From the NCBI RefSeq assembly GCF_003015185.1, contig NZ_CP027860.1, positions 992,001 through 1,056,000 on the forward strand: a stretch of 64,000 bases of DNA, written 5' to 3'. The position numbers were made by a program, and so were the translations under genes. Below the pieces are notes generated by a model, which was given only the letters and a program-made list of their open reading frames with translations, ran no database searches and was not told the origin of the DNA. This document shows, one piece after another, positions 59,571-64,000 of this stretch; positions within the stretch are counted from its first letter, which is position 1, and every line of letters begins with the position of its first letter. The stretch comes from Ahniella affigens (GTDB lineage: Bacteria; Pseudomonadota; Gammaproteobacteria; Xanthomonadales; Ahniellaceae).

Positions 59571-61787
59571 ATGCCCGGAGCCTGGCTGACCGCCAAACGT
59601 TTTTTTGCCTGGACGCTCGCCTACTTTGGCGCGGCGATGGTTGCGGTGTGGTTTGCGCCGCAGGGGCCAGACGCAGTCAGTCTGATCTGGCCAGCCGGCG
59701 GGATCGCCTTCGCTGCGCTGATGGTGCATGGGCTTCGATACTGGCCCATCATCGCGCTGCCACTCGTGCCGCTGCATGTTTGGATTTTACCGACCCCGTG
59801 GCTCTTTGTGCCCTTTTCGATCGCGGCCAATGTGCTGCCCGTCTGTTTGGCGGTGTATTTGATTCACCGGATGACCCGGGCCAGTGATCCCGGTTTTCGA
59901 ATTGGCACTGGGCTGCAATTGCTCGGGTTTGGCGTCGGTATCTCGATTCTGAGCGCGCTGATCGGGGTGACGGGCATGTGGTTCAGCGGCATGGCGACAC
60001 CCGAGACCGTACCGGCTCGAATGGCGGCGTGGGCCATGGCTGATCTGGTTGGGATGGTGACCGTTTCCCCAGCGTTGATGACGCTGTTGCGCTTGAATGA
60101 GTTTCAACCGCTGGAGGCGGATGTCGCGGTCAAACCTCGGCGCCTGGAATTCGTGCTGTGGACCGCAGCGTTTCTGGCCGGTTTGCTCGTGCTCTGGTTC
60201 TCCGGGCAGTTGCAAAGCCATTTCGCGCTTGCGGTGGCGTGCTTGCCGCTCGCGCTGATTGTCTGGGCGGCGCTCCGGTTTCAGCCCGTCTTCGCTCTGG
60301 TCGCGAACATGGTTTTCGCCTCGGGACTGGCCACCGTCGCGGCGCTCGGTTTAGGTGGCTTTCAGGCCCCCGACACGTTGGGCGAAACGGCTGCCCTGAC
60401 CTGCTTCTTACTGGTCGTGGCATTGATTCCGCCCATACTGACCGCGGCGAATTATCAATTGCGGGTGGCATCGCATCGGCAGCTGCGCCGGGCTCGCCAT
60501 GATGCGATGACGCGCCTGCCCAATCGGCCCGCATTCGAAATCGAACTCAAGAAATGGCTGAGTCGATCGACGCCACGGGGCGTGCTGCTGTACGTCGATC
60601 TGGATCAGTTCAAAATCATCAATGACTCGCTCAGCCACGCTGCTGGCGACGCGTTTGTCCTGGGGGCCGCCGGCATCCTGAAGTCGCGTCTTGGCCCCGG
60701 GCAGTTCCTGGCCCGCATGGGTGGCGATGAATTCGCCCTGATTATCGACGACACGGGCGATGTCCGCACGTTTGCCGCTGGACTCGCAGAATCGATCGCG
60801 GCGCTCAGGTTGCCGTGGTTCGAGCAGGTCATGGCCACGACTGCGAGTATTGGTGCCGCGCCATTTGATCCGGCCAGCGATGAATTCGGCGAGGTGCTCG
60901 CCCGCGCCGATGCCGCGTGTCAATCGGCTAAGGATCAAGGCGGCAACCAGGTGTTCTGGGCGGATGGCGGCGACGGTGGTCTCAACGAAAAACGCAACGC
61001 GATGCGCTGGGCGGTGCGGCTCACTGCGGCGATGGATGAAGATCGCTTCCGGCTGCACTGCCAGAGCATCGTGCCGTTGAAAGGGCAAGCCATGCGCCGG
61101 CATTTCGAGGTGCTCCTGCGTCTGCAGGAGGCGGGCGAAGGCAACTTGCTGCTGCCGGGCCAGTTTGTGCCCGCTGCCGAGCGCTTCAATCTGGGACCGA
61201 GGCTCGACCGTTACGTATTTGATCGCACCTTGCGCTGGTTCGAGGCCAGCCCGAATGTGTTGGACCAGATCGAGCGGATCAGCGTCAATTTGTCAGCGGC
61301 GACGCTGATGGACGAAGGCTTTCCTGACTTCGTGCGCAAGCGGCTCGGTGATTCGGTCGTGCGGCCCGAGCAACTCTGCTTCGAGATCACCGAGACCAGC
61401 GCCGTGCGCGATCTGGCCAAAGCCGCGCGCTTGATTGATCGCATGCGCGAACAGGGCGCGCGTTTTGCGCTCGACGACTTCGGCACAGGCTTCTGCTCGT
61501 TTGCCTATCTGGCGTCGTTGCGGGTCGACTATTTCAAGATCGACGGCAGCTTCGTGCGTGACATGGGGCATTCGGCGTTGGCACAGTCGATCGTCCGGGC
61601 GATCATCGACATCGGCCGCGTGACCAATACGCTGACCGTCGCCGAATGTGTGGAAACCACGGCGCTTCGCGCCAAACTGGGTAGCCTCGGCGTAGACTTT
61701 GCGCAGGGCTATGCGATTGATCGACCGCGCGATATCAGCGAATTCTTCTCGGCGCCGCCACCGGATGCGGTGGCGCTCGTAGGCTAG
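59571..61787 (+). CDS. MASE1-GGDEF-EAL cyclic-di-GMP protein
   Basis: This 738-residue protein has an N-terminal MASE1-like membrane sensor (about 1-290, eight hydrophobic segments, with AVSLIWPAGGIAFAALMVHG). A GGDEF domain (about 305-460) follows with an intact MGGDEF site (Glu387). A C-terminal EAL domain (about 485-728) has Glu513 in FEVLLRL, the DDFGTG pair Asp635/Asp636, YFKIDGSFV and ECVET. All key catalytic residues are present, so both synthesis and breakdown of c-di-GMP are possible. It ends in a proline-rich tail. Confidence 0.92.
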   Translation: MPGAWLTAKRFFAWTLAYFGAAMVAVWFAPQGPDAVSLIWPAGGIAFAALMVHGLRYWPIIALPLVPLHVWILPTPWLFVPFSIAANVLPVCLAVYLIHRMTRASDPGFRIGTGLQLLGFGVGISILSALIGVTGMWFSGMATPETVPARMAAWAMADLVGMVTVSPALMTLLRLNEFQPLEADVAVKPRRLEFVLWTAAFLAGLLVLWFSGQLQSHFALAVACLPLALIVWAALRFQPVFALVANMVFASGLATVAALGLGGFQAPDTLGETAALTCFLLVVALIPPILTAANYQLRVASHRQLRRARHDAMTRLPNRPAFEIELKKWLSRSTPRGVLLYVDLDQFKIINDSLSHAAGDAFVLGAAGILKSRLGPGQFLARMGGDEFALIIDDTGDVRTFAAGLAESIAALRLPWFEQVMATTASIGAAPFDPASDEFGEVLARADAACQSAKDQGGNQVFWADGGDGGLNEKRNAMRWAVRLTAAMDEDRFRLHCQSIVPLKGQAMRRHFEVLLRLQEAGEGNLLLPGQFVPAAERFNLGPRLDRYVFDRTLRWFEASPNVLDQIERISVNLSAATLMDEGFPDFVRKRLGDSVVRPEQLCFEITETSAVRDLAKAARLIDRMREQGARFALDDFGTGFCSFAYLASLRVDYFKIDGSFVRDMGHSALAQSIVRAIIDIGRVTNTLTVAECVETTALRAKLGSLGVDFAQGYAIDRPRDISEFFSAPPPDAVALVG

Positions 61788-61815
61788 TGATTGCCCGCGC
61801 AGTCCGCCGCGCAGG

Positions 61816-62664
61816 CTACTCTAATTCTGCCTTCGCCCCGGCGATATCGAGTGCGTCCATCGCCTCGCGCGGTTTTAACTTTACGGCTTTCTCGTAGCAG
61901 GCAATCGCGTCTTTCTCTTTCTTGTCGCCATAGAGCAGTAGCAACGCGTTGCCTTGCTCGATGTGCACGATCGGCACGTCTGGTGCCAACTTCATGGCTT
62001 GCTTCAGGTGCTCCTCGGCGATCGCCGGTTTGGCACCGTAGGTCAGCGACGCCAGCATGCCGCCGACCTTGCCAACGATCTCGGCATGGTAGAGCGCCAT
62101 CGCGGTATGCGCGTCGGCATGTTTTGGACAGAGTTCGAGCGTTGCTTCCAGCGAGGCCTTGACCTTGCCGGCCAAGCCTTGTGCCAACGCTTTGGTGATG
62201 GAAATCTGCTGGCTGTATCGACCCAATGCGAACGCATGGAAATAGTGCGAATTCGCTTCCTTGGGCAGCGCCGCGATCGCGGCTTCCGCCAGTCCCACCG
62301 CGGTCTCGAAGCGCTTCAGTTTTTCCTTCTCATCAGCGACAAGATGCGCGGCATGAATGCCGATCGCCTTGCAGGCCACGCTGGCACCCAAGGGACCGAG
62401 TGCCTCGCCGGCTTCGAAGGCTTGCTGAAAATCGCCGCGATGATAGGCCCGCCAGGCGTCCTGCAAGGTCGCGGCAATTTTGGCTGCATCGGCGGCTTTG
62501 CCGAGTTTGCTATTGCCCTTCAGCAGCTTGCCGATTCGCGCTTCATCAGGAAAGGGCTCCTGATCGCCAACGTGCAACTTGGCCCAAGCCTTGTCGAGCT
62601 TATCGCCAGCGTAATCGAAGGCTTTGTCCGAGAGGGTGAATGCCGCCCACTTTTTGCCTGCCAT
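61816..62664 (-). CDS. TPR-like helical repeat protein
   Basis: This 282-residue protein is all-helical with TPR-like units: AWRAYHRGDFQQAFEAGEAL, AVGLAEAAIAALPKEANSHYFHAFALG, HADAHTAMALYHAEIVG and AIACYEKAVKLKPREAMD. It resembles soluble TPR proteins annotated as RMD-like, but that name is tentative. No signal peptide is seen. It converges on the MASE1 gene. Confidence 0.75.
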   Translation of the reverse strand: MAGKKWAAFTLSDKAFDYAGDKLDKAWAKLHVGDQEPFPDEARIGKLLKGNSKLGKAADAAKIAATLQDAWRAYHRGDFQQAFEAGEALGPLGASVACKAIGIHAAHLVADEKEKLKRFETAVGLAEAAIAALPKEANSHYFHAFALGRYSQQISITKALAQGLAGKVKASLEATLELCPKHADAHTAMALYHAEIVGKVGGMLASLTYGAKPAIAEEHLKQAMKLAPDVPIVHIEQGNALLLLYGDKKEKDAIACYEKAVKLKPREAMDALDIAGAKAELE

Positions 62665-63136
62665 GATGCTGCTCCGCGATAAGGATTCGCACGAGCATCT
62701 TCGATTCTGCTGAAACTGGCAAGGGCTACACGTTGTGGGGCGGGAGTGCCAGTCGCACCGAAGGTACGCCTATTCGTGCATCAACCTGTCGGCTCCCTCC
62801 CCCGCGATCGCGGGGGAGAGTCCCGGATCGGGCTGCTTGCGATCAGGATTGGCACGACCCACAACTTCCTTTTGCCACAATCGTCAACGATTCATTGCGG
62901 GGCCGAAACAGGCTGAGTTCGGGTTCCGGATCCCGGCAGTCGCGGGGGCGAGCGATGTGCCGGGCGCGCGAGTCGCATGCGCCCAGGATGGGCGCTCCCA
63001 GCCAGCCTGCGAAGGAGCAGGCGCTGCAAGTGTGACGATCGACATTGATTGAGGTTGCAACCGCAAGTCACGACGACGTATCCAAGTTGCCATCGATCCG
63101 CCAGTCGTGGCCGGATCACCAATGGGAGTCGTGCAG
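62665..63136. other. 472-bp spacer with palindromic repeat, no gene
   Basis: The palindrome copy at 62797-62818 lies here. Later there is a GGATCCCGG-type stretch around 62928 and a short palindrome near 63010. No gene or clear promoter was found before the serine hydrolase. Confidence 0.5.
62797..62818. repeat. 22-bp palindrome, second copy of the GCGATCGC-centred element
   Basis: It reads CTCCCCCGCGA and its exact complement, with the same 18-base core as 10805-10830. It lies upstream of the TPR gene on the divergent side. Confidence 0.8.
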
Positions 63137-64000
63137 ATGCAATGGAATGTCGTAATTCGGATTGCCGGGGCCTTGGCGATTGCGCTGGCGGTTCAACATG
63201 TTTCGGCGTGTGCAGACAAGCCGAACCAATCGGATGGCGACGCCAAACGATTTTCAGTGCAATTGGATGGCTGGCTGACCAAGACCAAGGTGGCCAGTGC
63301 ATCGGTGGCGGTCGTGCGCGATGGGCGCTTGGCGTTTGTTGCGGCCGCAGGTCATGCCAGTCCGGAGCGCGCGGCAAGCCCAGAGACCCTCTACAACGTG
63401 GCCTCACTCGCAAAGCCGCTGACCGCTGAGATGAGCTTGCGCTTGCTGCACGATCGCCACTGGTCGCTCGATGAGCCATTGGACACTTGGTGGGTTGATC
63501 CCGACATTGCGGACGATCCTCGTGCCAAACAGCTCACGGCCCGCATCCTGCTCAGCCACCAAAGCGGTTTTCCGAACTGGCGCGATGGGCGTCTGGCTTT
63601 CGCGTTTGCACCGGGAACCCGATTTGGATACTCCGGCGAAGGCTACGAATACCTGGCGCGGGCGCTTGCGGCGCGCGCCGGCAGCGGTTTCGAGTCTCTG
63701 ATGACCAAGACGGTGCTGGAACCACTCGGCATGCGTCGCACGGTACAGACCAAGCAACCGTGGCTGCACGACCAATTCGCCATTCCGTATGACGCTGAGG
63801 GTCATCCCATGCCGCCACAGTTTGCGCGTAGCGCTTCAGCGGCCGACGATCTGTACACCACCGCGACCGACTATGCGCAATTGATCCTGTCGGCGATGCA
63901 GGGCAGCGGGATATCCAAGTCGCTCTCTGCGGCGCGCCAAGACATTCAGGTTGATCGACTGCATGACCTCTGTGGCGACCGCGCGCCGTCCCGCTGCCCC
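63137..64000 (+). CDS. Serine hydrolase, class C β-lactamase/PBP-like, 3' end missing
   Basis: 288 codons are open to the right edge with no stop, so the gene is cut off. A signal peptide with a possible lipobox (HVSAC) is followed by the serine motif SLAKP (S-x-x-K), the later YSGEGYEYL motif in the place of Tyr-x-Asn and LLSHQSGFPNW, all typical of the class C β-lactamase/esterase group. It probably acts in the periplasm on peptidoglycan or small esters. The C-terminal His-Thr-Gly region is not in the window. Confidence 0.82.
   Translation, partial: MQWNVVIRIAGALAIALAVQHVSACADKPNQSDGDAKRFSVQLDGWLTKTKVASASVAVVRDGRLAFVAAAGHASPERAASPETLYNVASLAKPLTAEMSLRLLHDRHWSLDEPLDTWWVDPDIADDPRAKQLTARILLSHQSGFPNWRDGRLAFAFAPGTRFGYSGEGYEYLARALAARAGSGFESLMTKTVLEPLGMRRTVQTKQPWLHDQFAIPYDAEGHPMPPQFARSASAADDLYTTATDYAQLILSAMQGSGISKSLSAARQDIQVDRLHDLCGDRAPSRCP

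Overview
The window reads as chromosomal DNA of a high-GC, Gram-negative gammaproteobacterium, most likely a member of the Lysobacterales (Xanthomonadales). The reasons are the pilT / yggS / proC / yggT neighbourhood, MCE/Mla-type lipid transport genes, an autotransporter, REP pairs carrying a GGAGCGGCTTCAGCCGC-type hairpin, and a large secreted protein ending in a Phe-x-Asp-Gly-Phe-Glu tail. I see no prophage, transposase, integrase, CRISPR array, rRNA or tRNA. The genus assignment is inference.

Layout. 1-736: 3' end of an MCE (MlaD-like) gene and its ABC-auxiliary lipoprotein. 761-4290: a MarR-GNAT fusion regulator, an ArsR/SRPBCC pair and an unknown lipoprotein. 4477-7190: rmuC overlapping a family III CoA-transferase. 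7207-11552: a LysR regulator divergent from an AhpD-like protein, then three small NTF2-like or flavin-split-barrel proteins interspersed with dispersed palindromic repeats. 11614-17344: a DHH phosphoesterase, a Nudix hydrolase, a CASTOR/POLLUX-type channel, a YjdF-like membrane protein and MgtE.

17458-29684 is a surface-glycan locus: flippase, sugar epimerase, two GT-B glycosyltransferases, an O-antigen-ligase-like protein with a TPR partner, an FG-GAP lipoprotein, and two tandem paralogous secreted proteins. One paralog carries twelve cysteine/aspartate repeats and an IPTL-CTERM-like tail. 29832-40827: a PP2C phosphatase, a 1772-residue Ig-like autotransporter, a divergent exported caspase-like protein and an S9 peptidase. 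40951-44330: yggT, proC, yggS and the divergent pilT. 44630-47266: an 878-residue FG-GAP/Ig/DUF11 protein. 47659-51999: msrA behind a structured leader, two unknown envelope proteins and icd.

52489-56885 is the most interesting block. It is one tightly coupled operon: pssA (phosphatidylserine synthase), a GAF-SpoIIE phosphatase, an RsbW-like kinase, a STAS protein, an MlaE permease and an MlaF ATPase. The STAS protein occupies the place of MlaB, so a SpoIIE/SpoIIAB/SpoIIAA-type partner switch may control a phospholipid ABC transporter. 56905-64000: a MgtC/DUF4010 protein, a polyamine-type binding lipoprotein, a MASE1-GGDEF-EAL protein, a TPR protein, and a serine hydrolase cut by the window edge.

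Two regulator promoters (MarR-GNAT at about 1655-1692 and ArsR at about 2665-2704) place the -10 box 6-8 nt before the start codon inside an inverted repeat. This suggests leaderless, autorepressed transcripts.
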